From Glandiceps talaboti (taxonomy: Eukaryota; Hemichordata; Enteropneusta; Spengelidae): a stretch of 64,000 nt of DNA. This document shows positions 1 to 13,063 of the stretch, one piece after another. The stretch's first letter is position 1. Each line of letters begins with the position of its first letter. Location: NCBI RefSeq assembly GCF_964340395.1, contig NC_135553.1, positions 2,017,501 to 2,081,500 of the forward strand, read 5' to 3'. Made by a program: the position numbers and the translations under genes. The notes under the pieces are model-generated. The model had not been told where the DNA came from. It did no database searches and saw nothing but the letters and a program-made list of their open reading frames with translations.

Positions 1-1045
1 TTTTCTGGAACATTTTACGGTTACCGTAAAATGGTGGGATCGTTTTTACGACCGTGACGAAGTTGTTGTTGTTGTTGTATTTTATTGTACCTCGATCCTC
101 TGCATGTATACTTGGCAGGTGAAGCTACTCGGGATTACGAAAACAAATCTGGATTGTTTGCATTATTACTTTCTAAATAAGATTGGCAAACATGAAGCGT
201 GATGTAGTGTTTAGACAGTTATATTGTATGTTATCACATTAAAAGTGTAAATAATTCACATAATATGTAATCCTACATATATAGTATTTAAACTCACACA
301 TTTAATTAGCAATATACACCGACAAATAGATCGATACACAGAAAATCTAGTCGGTAATTAACGCGTGTAATTAGTCGCCATGATTGACCTTGTTGAGGTA
401 GGCCGTGACGTGAAAACAAAACTGGCCTTAATGACGTCATGGGTGACATCACAAGAATCATCATTTTAATGCACTTTAGCATTACAAGGTCACAATAACA
501 GACCTGCCTGTACTTTTAACGCAAAGTGTAGATATTTGCAATCGTTTCATTGTAGATATGCTTCTCCATGGCTACATGACAAAGTGATTAATATCCAATT
601 AAGATAAAGATCAATGAGATCTTGATGATATCTCTTGTTATATCGTGTTATGCTTGTAGGGTTATCATAATACAACCCACACGGGTACCATGGAGCATTG
701 ACACTGACCTACTTACAGGTGATCGGTCATAACACTGGACAACATAGATCGCCTTTCACTCACTCACTCACTCACTCACTCACTCACTCACTCACTCACT
801 CACTCACTCACTCACTCAAAATATCTACTTATAAGTAGTGTTGCATTCACACTGTGCAATGTACGTCAACTGATAACTGTTACAACTCCAATAAACGTCA
901 AATTATATATTAATTATAAATCATAGTACACATATCATTGATAAAAATGAACCAATAATAATATAAAGATGGAGCTGGAATGAAAGATTAATTACATTGA
1001 TTTGAAGTGGTATTGATTATTATGTAATTGATGAAATACACCAAC
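1..1045. other. Presumed intron 1 of gene A, no exon seen
   Basis: Reading the minus strand, I find no segment resembling exon 2 of genes B or C (Cys-rich, then GYVVAIAIVNRM-like). The only structure is the TCAC microsatellite. It is called intron because gene A's exon 1 ends at a donor at its right border. Confidence 0.45.
757..818. repeat. (TCAC)n microsatellite
   Basis: About 15 uninterrupted copies of a 4-bp unit, inside the presumed intron 1 of gene A. Confidence 0.97.
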
Positions 1046-1328
1046 CTTCCTCTACTGTTAATACACCATTTGGGTCACATATCCACGATACGTTGCCGCT
1101 ACGACCACACTGCAATGATCCTTCCACTGTTTGTGGATTTACATACACTTCTTTAAGTCCATAGAATCCCTGTGAATCCCGTGTTGGAGGATCATTTTCA
1201 TTTTTAGCAGACATTAAATAAGAACTACTTTCGTTTCCTTTGAAATCACTAGCGAAACTCACAGTTGTAAGAACGAGAACGGATAGAGGACAAAGAGAGA
1301 CGCCGCGCTTCAACCAGTCGTCGCCCAT
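1046..1328 (-). CDS. Gene A: MOLO1-like protein, first coding exon only (partial)
   Basis: The ATG at 1328 opens an exon of 94 codons plus one base. It ends at a GTTGGT donor after 1046, the same phase as exon 1 of genes B and C. The first 30 or so residues form a basic start followed by a hydrophobic stretch (LCPLSVLVLTTVSFA), a likely signal peptide. The exon then carries the family signature: VNPQT, a Cys-Gly-Arg turn and SWICDPNGVL. In this family the exon leads into a TPM-like extracellular domain and a C-terminal membrane helix. Those exons are not found in 1-1045, so they should lie beyond the left edge. MOLO1 of nematodes is an auxiliary subunit of an acetylcholine receptor; whether that role applies here is unknown. 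The exon is intact and in phase, so I favour a real gene cut by the window over a pseudogene. Confidence 0.72.
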
Positions 1329-3293
1329 GGTGAACTGTGTCACACAATATAAATGATGTAGTAATGTGATGTGTTCACTGGCTAACTCCTCAAACACGCC
1401 AACTATACTCTGTACATGGTATATCGATTCAACATGCTTACATTGTTTTTATCACAACACCAGCCACATCGATGCAATGACTGAAAGACCCCGTTATACG
1501 CTCACGCTGTTTAGCAGATAAAACATCAAAGGATAGCAACTGAAATGTCACTAGTACATACCACGTGATGTAAAATACATGGCCTCTAGTATAAGGTAGT
1601 TTCAGTTCCGTGCGCTATACAGCAGCATGTTGTAACAAGTCAACGTCGTTTAGCATTCGTCTTGCGTTATTACTGTGACAGGAATATGAGTCTTTTGCAA
1701 AGTGTCCCTGTGGGACGTAGGGAAAGACGGCCACGTCACAAAGAACAAAAGCACTCTCCAACAATTACGCACAACGTGTAACCATATATCACCATCCTTA
1801 AATTGCCATTTAGGAAATTAAATACGTCACGTCCTTCTTTAATATCATAATTTATTAAGAATCTGGTTAAAAAATTGAATAAAACGTTGCTATATGGAAT
1901 TCAACATGAAAATGTTAACAATTTAACAAATATCGAATGTAAGCAAGCTACACTCTATTTTGGATAAATTATTAAAATAGTGATCATTAAATACGGTATT
2001 TTTTGTGTAATATAACAGTAATTTTACAATCATTCTTGTGAATCTAGAAACAAAAACAATTAGTGGACGTGTGACGATTAATTGAATCAAGGTTATATAA
2101 AGGACATAAGTGCTAGCTACCGTAACAGTATGCCAATTATATTTACATGTGTAATGTAATGTATCTATATTTGTATCAACTATGTTTTATATTCGTGTTG
2201 CCATGGTTATCAAGGCCCAAGTATTTCCGGTTTTCATTCGAAAAGAAAGAGTTTTGTCCTTTACAGTTATAATTGTCACTTTTTGTTGCCAGTGAATAAT
2301 TTGAAGTATTATAGGTTACAAGACCTAGAACTACGTCATGCATAGAATGTAAATAAGCCGGGGGATATTTTTTACAGAACATGTATGCATGCATGTATGT
2401 GGTAGCGTTGGCCATGTGTCCAAACATTCGTATAAGAGGTTCTCCATTATATATTAAGAGTGGAGTATACCTGGAACGGGATGATCAGAAAAAAATACAA
2501 TGTAGTTTAGAATGTCGACAACTACCATTTGGGAATTTGTATAGCGCTACGAGTTTACAGTACTGTTTCAACTAACCACTAGGTTGGAAGATATAGTATA
2601 ACTATTAATTCAAGTGGAATATTCTATAACCGCGTTGAGTAGTCGTCACTTTTGCGTTATACTGACACATCAGGATATTGTTGCCAAATGATAAAACGTG
2701 TAGAACCATGTCTAGCAACTGGTAAGCTGACAACTATTCTTATTTTCTTGTTATTCTAAGACCGCATTTGACCTTAATCACAGGATGGAAGTATACAAGT
2801 ATTTTACCTTAATCACAGGATGGAAAGTATTTCGTCTATAGAAATTAGGCTTCAAAGCGTGATGCAATATTCAGGGAAGTTTCATATTATGTTTATCTAA
2901 GGATAAAACTATCATCTGGTTGCAAGCGCTAGCATTATGTAGGCTTACATTTGATTTATATTACATATTGAGAGCTACAGCTCCCTCTACCGGATGACAA
3001 CATGTGCCGCATGGCAAGTAGAACAATGCAATCAAGACATCTTATGGAAAAATACCAAAATGTACCACCCATTTTCATTTATTTTAAATATGTAAGTCCT
3101 TATCTCGAATAATGTGTACATCAGAATTTACTATAAATACAGTTAATTTATAGCCCAGAGACTTTATCGGCTATCTAGCTTGACAATGTCGTCCTGGTGG
3201 TATGTCGAGCCAAATAGCCGAGTGTCAGCTATAAAATTTACTAAAAGTTCTCAAAAGATACAAACAATATTTACATTTACATATTCTCTAACT

Positions 3294-3921
3294 GGTTTAT
3301 CAACCTGTAGACAATGGATGAACGCCTAACGATGCCTAGCATGGTTATCAACCTGTAGACAATGGATGAACGCCTAACGATGCCTAGCATGGTTATCAAC
3401 CTGTAAACTATGGATGAACGCCTAACGATGCCTAGCATGGTTATCAACCTGTAGACAATGGATGAACGCCTAACGATGCCTAGCATGGTTATCAACCTGT
3501 AGACTATGGATGAACGCCTAACGATGCCTAGTATGGTTATCAACCTGTAGACTATGGATGAACGCCTAACGATGCCTAGTATGGTTATCAACCTGTAAAC
3601 TATGGATGAACGCCTAACGATGCCTAGTATGGTTATCAACCTGTAGACTATGGATGAACGCCTAACGATGCCTAGTATGGTTATCAACCTGTAAACTATG
3701 GATGAACGCCTAACGATGCCTAGCATGGTTATCAACCTGTAGACTATGGATGAACGCCTAACGATGCCTAGCATGGTTATCAACCTGTAGACAATGGATG
3801 AACGCCTAACGATGCCTAGCATGGTTATCAACCTGCAAACTATGGATGAACGCCTAACGATTCCTATCATGGTTATCAACCTGTAGACAGTGGATGAACG
3901 CCTAACGATTCCTAGCATGGT
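3294..3921. repeat. 48-bp minisatellite, about 13 copies
   Basis: Units begin with GGTTATCAACCTGTA and contain GATGAACGCCTAACGATG. Starts recur every 48 bp (3342, 3390, 3438 and so on to 3918). Copies differ by one to three substitutions. Because 48 is a multiple of three, a frame on the minus strand stays open through the array and reads as a 16-residue repeat. I do not call it a gene. Confidence 0.97.
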
Positions 3922-4100
3922 CAAAACAGTTAACATTTCCACTCAGTGCAACGAAGATTCTTCCAAGGAATATGATGAAAGAGGTCTGATTCAGGAACAT
4001 CTTGAAATATTTGTAAAAAGTTAAGCAAGTAGTAATAAATTACTAAATTTGATCCTTAAAATACAGCAGTTTAGCCACAGAGAGCCCATGAACCGTGTTA

Positions 4101-4142
4101 CAAACAAACAAACAAACAAACAAACAATTAAACAAACAAACA
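4101..4142. repeat. (CAAA)n microsatellite
   Basis: Tetranucleotide run with one interruption near 4128. Confidence 0.9.
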
Positions 4143-5321
4143 ACGCTGTTTGTATAGATACATGATAGTATATATAGAAACTAGTATATTGTTTCCATAG
4201 TATACATGCCCATATATACGTATGTACATGTATATAGTTAGTTATCCATGAGTTTAAAATATTTAATTTACCCATGCATATTTATCTGTTTGTTTGTTCT
4301 TGTTTGTTTTTTTGTTCGTAACATAGTTCCTGGGCTCCCTGTGATTAGTATACTTATCAATAACCTGATTTATGTCAAGTGAACGTCTTATTGAATGTCA
4401 ACATGGTGTGTGTATTTATAGCTAGGAGGGAACTACTTGCACTCAGTCATCAATATCTAATCATATATATAACAAGAGTAACGAGAGACAAAATCCACCA
4501 TACTGTGCCGTAAATTATAATGGTGTCAGAACACTGACCCAAATATCCACAATCGTATGTCATAGTGTAAAAGTGACAACAAGGAATTTCAATATCCGAT
4601 GCGATGTTCTTTCTGTACGGTATATTAAATTCACGACTTATGGCCTACGATATATACCAGGTTTACAACTGCAATGCAATTTACATGTAGCATATCATCA
4701 AAGTAAGAGCCACATAAAATGATTCTATGGAGATCGTAAACAAGTCAGACATGCCTGTAATAAACTGGATGGTCATTTGTCTCAAGGTCGCATTTATTGA
4801 TACTTGCATGCCGTGTGATCTTCGCTAAATGTTTTTTTTTTTAATATTTCAGAGACAAATTTCCGAATACCTAGACTATTACTATATTGCAACTAAGTGG
4901 AAATAGTGTCATTCGTTGATTTGTTCTGCTATTTTTGCCCTTGACCTCAATCTTCAAGGTCAAATAGGAATTTTAAAATGTTGTACCTTGAGACAACATT
5001 CTTTCGGAGCCTATGTTTAAAAGTAAAGCTTTTAAAATCAGACACTGACTTTCGTCTCCAAGACCTTAAATGACATTTGGAGATGGAACATTTTCGACCT
5101 CGTGTCCATACCCACTGTTAGAGGTAAGCTTTCTATTCATGAAGGACTGCCTTTGATTCTTGACCTTCAAGTTAATGAATTAATACAACTTTATGTTATG
5201 AGTGTACATAGCTATGTATGGTGTCATGAATGTATTTATAGTTAATTTTACAACTGTGACATTATTACTTCAATTAGACACTAACTATCAACACACTAGA
5301 GTCGGGGACATGTCTTATATT

Positions 5322-5364
5322 GTTGTTGTTATTGTTGTTGTTGTTGTTGTTGTTATTATTATTG

Positions 5365-5399
<35 letters not shown>

Positions 5400-5438
5400 G
5401 TTGTTGTTGTTGTTATTGTTGTTGTTGTTGTCTTCGTC
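5322..5438. repeat. (TTG)n/(TTA)n trinucleotide repeat
   Basis: Alternating TTG and TTA blocks. The hydrophobic Val/Ile open frame across it is a by-product of the repeat. Confidence 0.95.
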
Positions 5439-5767
5439 GTAGTTGTTGACACTATAATGAATATGCTGTTGTTGTAGTGACAGTGGTGATGATGAGGACG
5501 GTGATAATGATGATCATTGTAATCATAGCATCGTACTCATCATCGATGGGGGAGTCCAGTTCGTTCTGCTATACATTATTTAGAAATCAAATGCTATAAT
5601 ACCACATCATTTAATGGGAAACATGACACTCCTTTGTATGTATAAACTTTCAATGTTGCAAGTACGGGAATTTAGTGAACCGATATGATTCATTTAGCCA
5701 GCGTACTGTAATGACACTGAAATCAATTATGTCTTGAGGCTTTGTCGTCTCCCGACATTCGACATTC

Positions 5768-5805
5768 AGCATGGAGGTAGAGTCACACCCTTCTACCTCC
5801 ATGCT
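5768..5805. repeat. Short perfect inverted repeat (hairpin)
   Basis: A 14-bp arm AGCATGGAGGTAGA (5768-5781) is followed, after a 10-base loop, by its exact reverse complement (5792-5805). It lies in intergenic DNA about 500 bp past the gene B stop codon. Confidence 0.85.
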
Positions 5806-6308
5806 TTCATAGGTAACAAGTAAATCCCCAGAAACAACGCTCGGTGAATCACTCTTACTGTATTATTTGGCTGATATGAATGGTTGTTATCCGTTGAGGG
5901 CGAGCTTCTTCCAACGACCACACTTTTAGTAATTATTACAGTAGTAACATGCAATGATTACTGAAAAGCACAGGGACATACACATATTATTGCTTAGATA
6001 GCTGTTTGATAGGAAAATATCAAACGAATCCTGCTACTATAAATGTATGAATACACTCTATACTAGAAAAAAATCTTCTTTCCATAAAAGGTTATATTTA
6101 GCCTTTAGACAAGGAAAACTACGATGTTATCTAATAAATACTACGTGCCCTTATGCTAGAGAGTGTTTCTCTTCGTGGATGTCCTATAATTGTTTTCTGT
6201 TGAAGTGACAGTCATATTTAACCGCATGTTAGAAACCATCCGAATTCATAGGCGCCATCCAAAACATGGTAAACAGATAGTACAGTCGGTGTTTTTTTCT
6301 ATCACAAA

Positions 6309-9300
6309 TCAGATCCTCTCCGGACATGATTTAAAACTTTCTGTCTCACTGCTTTCTATATCTCGACGACGTTTTCTATACTTGTATTCATTAGGATCAT
6401 AGCAGTTGATGAAAACCACAACGAATATCATACAGGGTACGACCACAGCAGTGAAAACAATGAAATAAAGCTGCAATGGCGTGAACACAAGACCATGAGC
6501 TCCTTCTCCTGTCACCAATGTTCTGTTATATTGTTGTAACAAAAACTTCAAACCTTTGAAATACTCGTGTGAATCAAGATATTCATGAGCTTTACTGTAA
6601 AGATGCTGAATGTGGGACGCCTGTAAAACTTCCGCAGTTTTCTCACCAGTTGATGTAACAATCTGTAAGTGAGTAAAACAGTAAGGCATACAATTAGGGG
6701 TTTAGGTAATACCAGAGCCCTGTGCGCTGGTGAGATTTGCTTGAAATGAAAGCGTTAAATATTTAAGGATACAAGTCAAATGAGGGGAGGGAGAGTTGGG
6801 AGTTAACCAGGGGAGGGAGAGTTGGGAGTTAACCAGGGGAGGGAGAGTTGGGAGTCACCCAGGGGAGGGAGAGTTTGGAGTTAACCAGGGGAGGGAGAGT
6901 TGGGAGTTAACCAGGGGAGGGAGAGTTGGGAGTCACCCAGGGGAGGGAGAGTTGGGAGTCACCCAGGGGAGGGAGAGTTGGGAGTTAACCAGGGGAGGGA
7001 GAGTTGTGAGTTAACCAGGGGAGGGAGAGATGGGAGTTAACCAGGGGAGGGAGAGTTGGGAGTTAACCAGGGGAGGGAGAGTTGGGAGTTAACCAAGGGA
7101 GAGAGAGTTGTGAGTTAACCAAGGGAGAGAGAGTTGTGAGTTAACCAGGGGAGGGAGAGTTGAGTTATCCAGCGTACTATGCGACGTTTGTCTTTTTCTT
7201 TTCCTTGAATAAAGAGAATTGGATTTGACTTGTTTGGTCAGCAATATTTAAACCTTGTCCTACAAGACGGCCAGTTAGCTCATTTGAATATGCTTGTCTC
7301 ATTTCTTTTGTTCTCCATGTTTATTCTATGCGCTCTTTCTTTCGTGCACATGTTTATCAGGAATCCGCCTTCAGGCCAATCCCAACGTACACACAACTAT
7401 ACAAAAGAGGCATCAGATGTCTATCACAGCGAACGTGCAATTCAATAAATAAAAACCGATCCAGTTTTCTCTCTAACCAAATATTAATCAGAAAATCTGT
7501 ACGACTTGAAAGTTCGACAATGAAATCACAAACATTGCAAATGAGTAATGAATAGCTCCAATAGAGTAACAAGAATAGTTGTGTTAATGTATAAAACGTG
7601 GGTAAAAATTGTCTGGTATATGTAGCAGTCTTCAAATTACCTGCATTTAGGAAAGTACATGTACTCCATCATTACGGTTTCAGATATGCTACCACAAAAT
7701 TACGTACGTATAATAAATTATATTTGACTGTGTTAGAATGATAATGAAAACAAATACACATTGGCTCAGTATGTCACGTCAATGATCTTCATATAAACTT
7801 TTGGTAAATATAACTATAGAAGGGGTTTTGTTTTGTAAAATATCGTGTGACATCACACATTACGTGTATACATTATGAAAATTGTTTATAGACTGAAAAT
7901 GACTTGTTGTTTTACGGTCCAAAATGTTAAAATTAATGCTGATAATAATTGCAAAAAATAAATTCGAACGAGCCATGTTTTTTAATAATATTACTACGTA
8001 TTATTACAAAATATTCCATTGATACCACAAACTTTTCTACACGAGGCTTTCAATCTCCATTAACAATTGAAACACGAGACAACTATTTAATTATTTCGTT
8101 TTGCATACACTGTGTCTTAAAAGCCAAAAGTCTTAGTGTGGGTCTTTCTTTGTATGTACTAAGAACTTTATTTCTAATTTTATAAATCCACATAGGACAT
8201 ATCAATAAACATATCAAAGGAAAAACTCGTTTTACATAGGAACTTCAGTTTTATCAATACCTTGCAAATGCTGATATATTTCCAGTCTTAGTAATTTTAT
8301 AAAAAGTGTCCTAAATGAAATAGTTGATTTGTGAATTTAACGGAGTTTCGGTAATATCGTCTTTTCTATTTTTTATTTGTCTATTTATTAGTTTTGTAAA
8401 TATTGAATGTATTTTAGTCTTTTCAAATTTCTGGGTGTCTGTAAATGGGGTAATCCTGTAGACATCTCAAATAAATAAATAAATAAATAAATGAATAAGT
8501 AAATAAATAAATAAATAAATAAATAAATGAATGAATGAATGAATGAATGAATGGATGAATAAATAGATAAATGAATAAATGAATGAATAAATAAATAAAT
8601 AAATAAATGAATAGATAAATGAATGAATGAATGAATGAATGAATGAATGAATGAATGAATAAATAAATAAATAAATAAATGAATAAATAAATAAATAAAT
8701 AAAATAACGACACATAATATAGCAGAATAAGAGGGCTCATCATCGACTCACCACATTTTCCTCCTTGGAGTACAATATGATTACGTCATTGCCACAATCC
8801 CCAAATTGCCATCTTGTGGTTCGTAGATAGGTGGCCCATTTGTCAGCTTCTTTCACTAGTTCTTTTCGTGTTGGGCAGCCCCTGAAAAAATGCAAATTTT
8901 CAAGTTTTTATAACTTAAGCCTGTCCAACCTTTCAGGACCAAACACTGTTTTAGCCTTTATTCGGTCATTCTAGACAGATGTGAGGTGACACTTTGTCAT
9001 AGTAACATTATGGAGTGTTCGGTAGGTTTTGAAAGAGAGCAAATATGTTTATGCAGAGATAGGAGCTTAGTCTGGATGCATCACATTAGCTATAACTCAG
9101 TTGTTATTTTTTTCAATCAAGCAACCAACATATATTCACTGAAAATTGTTAAAATATCAATAATTTAAGACACTGTACATGTCAATTGGATGTCGATTTC
9201 AACTGACCATAGAGGGCGTGTATTATTTTATTTTTTGTATAAGAAATAGGGTCGGTCGGGTTATCTAACATTTTAGTACGACCATTCTCCATCTGTGCAA

Positions 9301-11246
9301 TGAGATATTTGTAAATCCACTCTGGAGTTAAACATCGCAAAGAATAGCTAGATAGTATATGTACGGATTCTGTAAAACTTACTGATTGATATACTCCGCC
9401 TCCATTCTATTAACTATTGCTATGGCAACGACATAACCAGTACCAAGTTGAGAGTTGTTAGTGTTGTTGGCGTCACATATTGAACAAACGCATGTTGTGG
9501 TTAGACGAATATTTTCTGCTATTTCATTCAACTCACCGGCTGCAATGACAAACAGAGAAGATAACGATATTAGTTGATAACTAGGAATACAGAACTAGCC
9601 AACGCCGGTCACTTGTGAGCTAACAGTCAATTTATGGCTGCCCTACCTACCTACCTACCTACCAACCTACCTACCTGCCTACAAATTGAATGAACATCAT
9701 GATTAATTAGGTCTGATTAGTGTCAATTTTTAATGAACATACGCACAAGGCTTTAGGCGTATTGAAGCGTAGTCCGGTCACGTGATTAATACCACTAATA
9801 TAATTAACCAGCGAGTTGTGATGAACAAACACTTAGCAACAAGGGAATAACGTCTGTGTAATATGCATAGCAGCAAGTCTACTTTATGATTAGTCACTAA
9901 AATATATTTAGTTGCAAAAATATTCGTACTTCTTTTGGTGTTGTGTACTAGTGTGTTCAATCTGTGTTTTGTGGACTCAACAAATCTACTCAAACCACTG
10001 ACATGCTATGACGTCACGTGGTATAAAACTACCGTTATATAATAATATTGTTTTAAAATATGAGTATCATTGTTAATGCAGTAATTACGTGTTTACCTTA
10101 AGGCATCGAGTTACATGATAATCTGTAATATAATGTTTGTTGAATAGATCACAGAGTGTCACAAGTAAAAAACAAACAGCAAAATAAATATAGGAAGTGA
10201 CAAAAATTTACCTTAAGCTTATATAGATACAAAAAGTGTTTAAATTTGCAATGATAAATACGTGTGTGTGTCTTAAACAAGGATTGTGTGTCTCAAATAC
10301 ACAAATTATAAGCAAATGACACGGAGTGTATATCGTTTTGAAATAAGTTTTGTAGCTGATAACATGGCTATGATGATGACGATGACGATGATGGAGATGA
10401 AATTGGTGTTGATGAAGATATTGATGATGATGATGATGATGAGGATGATGATGATGATGATGACGACGACGACGACGACGACAGTGGTGGTGATGATGAT
10501 GATGACGTTACCTCACCTCGAGATTATACATATCCGTATCATATGTAAATTATTTTTTAATGGGTCTATCTGAACGTTTTAAGAACGGACTTATAAGCCA
10601 ACAGCAAAGTCTTTTTGTTACTTTTTGTTTTTGTTACTTACTTATTTACAATGTTTAAATATAATTTGTAAATTTGATGAATCGTTAAAGGGAATATAGA
10701 CTGAAAATTATTGTCGATTATAGTCTGTATGCATGGAGAGCTTTGTGACTGACGTATAGGAAATCAAACATTGATGATACCATACCTTCACTGTATGTCT
10801 TCATACCACATAACTAACATACCGAACGTCATAGTACATTTTATCCGACATGTATATTCATTGTACTCAAACTGTAACCAATGTAAGCGGTATACGTCCT
10901 ATTACTTGCCACACTTTTACTAATCAGACTACCCAATACAAATATGTATGTGCTATTTACCTTCCTGGTTACTCAAGATCTCATTGGGATCACATATCCA
11001 TGACGTATTCAACCCGTGTCCACAGGAATAACTAAGACCAGTACTGTCATTCTGTGGGTTGGGATACATTTCAATCTGCCATTCATGTGGTACGTCATCA
11101 TGAATAGTGAACTGTGGTGAATACTGTTGTTCTTCACCTGACCTTTCCGCATTTCCACCATAAATATTCACGATCAACATGATCAACAGCAGGCTGTGTA
11201 TTATTGACGAAAATACACCAACCCCGATGGTCCGTGTATACGCCAT
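6309..11246 (-). CDS. Gene B: MOLO1-like type I membrane protein (TPM-like domain), 308 aa
   Basis: Four exons: 11246-10961, 9539-9383, 8881-8752 and 6662-6309 (stop 6311-6309), 927 bp in frame with GT-AG introns. Residues about 7-31 are hydrophobic (signal peptide or anchor). Exon 1 ends with the signature YPNPQN...SCGHG...SWICDPNEIL. Exon 2 carries a Cys cluster (TTCVCSICDANN) and GTGYVVAIAIVNRM. Exon 3 has KEADKWATYLR and DVIILYSKEENV, matching the layered core of a TPM domain. Exon 4 completes it (IVTSTGEKTAEVL), then gives a membrane helix at about residues 254-277 and a basic-acidic tail (KYRKRRRDIESSETES). Predicted topology is extracellular domain, one helix and a short cytoplasmic tail. 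The nematode relative MOLO-1 assists a levamisole-sensitive acetylcholine receptor; the partner here is unknown. The upstream in-frame GTG at 11282 was rejected in favour of the ATG at 11246. Intron 3 holds two large tandem repeats. Confidence 0.87.
6783..7165. repeat. 26-bp G-rich minisatellite, about 14 copies
   Basis: The unit is GGGGAGGGAGAGTTGGGAG followed by TTAACCA or TCACCCA. It lies in intron 3 of gene B. On the plus strand it is a purine-rich tract with repeated G runs. Confidence 0.96.
8468..8703. repeat. (AAAT)n/(GAAT)n tetranucleotide array
   Basis: Alternating blocks of AAAT and GAAT, about 235 bp, in intron 3 of gene B just downstream (in gene sense) of the exon 3 donor. It generates spurious Phe/Ile-rich open frames on the minus strand. 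Confidence 0.96.
9649..9676. repeat. (CTAC)n microsatellite
   Basis: Short tetranucleotide run in intron 1 of gene B. Confidence 0.85.
10368..10505. repeat. (GAT)n/(GAC)n trinucleotide repeat
   Basis: Imperfect trinucleotide repeat in intron 1 of gene B. The Met/Thr-rich frame through it is an artefact. Confidence 0.9.
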
Positions 11247-12132
11247 TTTGAAGCGTAACGCAATTACAAAAAGCCAAACCACCTGTTATGCTGTGAAATC
11301 TAATTGACATGGGTAACAAAGGTGAACAAAAATAGCTCATCAGTCTGCTGGTGTGATATTTCCATATTTTATATGCTAACAGTCGTTGCAGATGATTGGT
11401 CCGCTACTTGCTAATTTCTGGTCGGATGGCAGCCAACAGGACCAATTCCCTAAAGTGCACATTGCATTATTACAATCAAATTGAAACAATTTAGTGATCT
11501 GGGTCTCACCGAATCATGTCTCCCATTTGAATATTCATAATAGCGGTTGGTGTCATTATCTCAATTGAGTGAATGGGTGTTTGGAAACGTACAATTGTTT
11601 AGATCGCTGTTGACTGTAATTGGATTCCATTGTTCTGTCTATTAATAGCAGAGGTCATGTGCCCAGGTCACTGATGTGCGACAAAATAACAGTATCAAAT
11701 TCACTGGAACACGATACACAAATACACTGATCTAGGATTTCACAGTTTTAGTGTTTGTTATCAGGAATGACTTGATTTGAATCGTACCATGCACTTAAAT
11801 GAGAATAACTACGATAAATTTGTTTCTGATTTATGCCAACACACAGATTGGTATTGATTTTGCACTACAAACTGATCTGTACAACAATGCCAAGTTGACA
11901 AACACAGGGGGCGTACTTCTATCTTAATTACCAACCCTAAGCGCTTCCCAAAATTGTACGATGAAAACGAAGGATGTATATATTTCTTCAGTCATCTATA
12001 GTCTCTCTTAAAATGCCACATGAAATCATCGAGAAATCAGGTTGATATCTGAAATGTATATTTTTAAAACGTTTTGGTACTGAGTACAGAGTTACCAGTC
12101 TTCATCGTAATATAATACCATATACTAGTACT

Positions 12133-12256
<124 letters not shown>

Positions 12257-12419
12257 CTCGGAACACGGAACAAGCATACTGTGATGCCTGCCTACTTGAG
12301 GAGTGCGTGCGCACGCAGTCACATATACACACACTATACAGTTACACTATACACTAGTATACACTACTCTTATACCCACGCACGCACGCACGCACGTGCA
12401 CACGCATGCACGCGTTTTT

Positions 12420-12425
12420 ACCACC

Positions 12426-12459
<34 letters not shown>

Positions 12460-12491
12460 TCATCATCATTATCATCATCATCATCATCATC
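12420..12491. repeat. (CAC)n/(ATC)n trinucleotide repeat
   Basis: CAC block followed by ATC block, preceded by short ACGC repeats (12376-12395). It yields a spurious poly-His frame. Confidence 0.94.
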
Positions 12492-13063
12492 AAAAACAAC
12501 AACCAATCAATTCATTTCCTTTAGGTACCCTTCCATCGGCAGATGTATAAAGTATAAATCTTTGATTGTATCGTTTCCTGGGTAATTCGACAGACAATTT
12601 ATTCATCACTATCAGCTTATTCAAATGAATCACTTCAAAGATAACCCTAGAAGATTTGACATATCTTACTCTTTTAATAACTTCGACTATTTTCTGAATC
12701 CAGTTCCATACGTCTATTATACATCATATCACAATGTAATCTCCTATAGCAGCTGGCTGGCCACAGACAACTATACTGTTTTACACTTTGAACGCCGTCT
12801 TGTCATTTCAAGATTTTCGATCAATTGAAATTTCATTGGACAACTCGAACCTCGTCCTGTCACGTGTCAGGGTCTTGGAAAGAAAGCTACTGTATATGAT
12901 ATGCAGGTAATAAAAAGATCGTGATTCTGTAGACAGGTATATGGAGAGCGTTCCGTAGATCGTCTCAATTCATTGTTACCCATACCCTACAAGGATAGTT
13001 CCGTGTATAGACTCAAGTTTATCTCTTTGTGTGATTTGTTCAATCTTCAAACCAAGAGGAACT

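Larger units (their letters stand above)
1329..6308. other. Intergenic region between genes A and B
   Basis: This is 5 kb upstream of gene A and downstream of gene B, both on the minus strand. No open frame shows domain-like sequence or paired splice sites. It holds a 48-bp minisatellite (3294-3921), a CAAA run (4101-4142), a TTG/TTA run (5322-5438) and a short perfect hairpin (5768-5805). Confidence 0.6.

Noticed and set aside
3277-3942. 221-residue minus-strand open frame
   Set aside because: It is the 48-bp minisatellite read through; no splice partners, no domain and no start context.
8423-8743. Phe/Ile-rich open frames on the minus strand
   Set aside because: Translation of the AAAT/GAAT microsatellite inside intron 3 of gene B.
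11247-11282. Twelve extra N-terminal residues for gene B from a GTG
   Set aside because: Non-ATG start with no counterpart in genes A or C; the ATG at 11246 gives a normal signal peptide.
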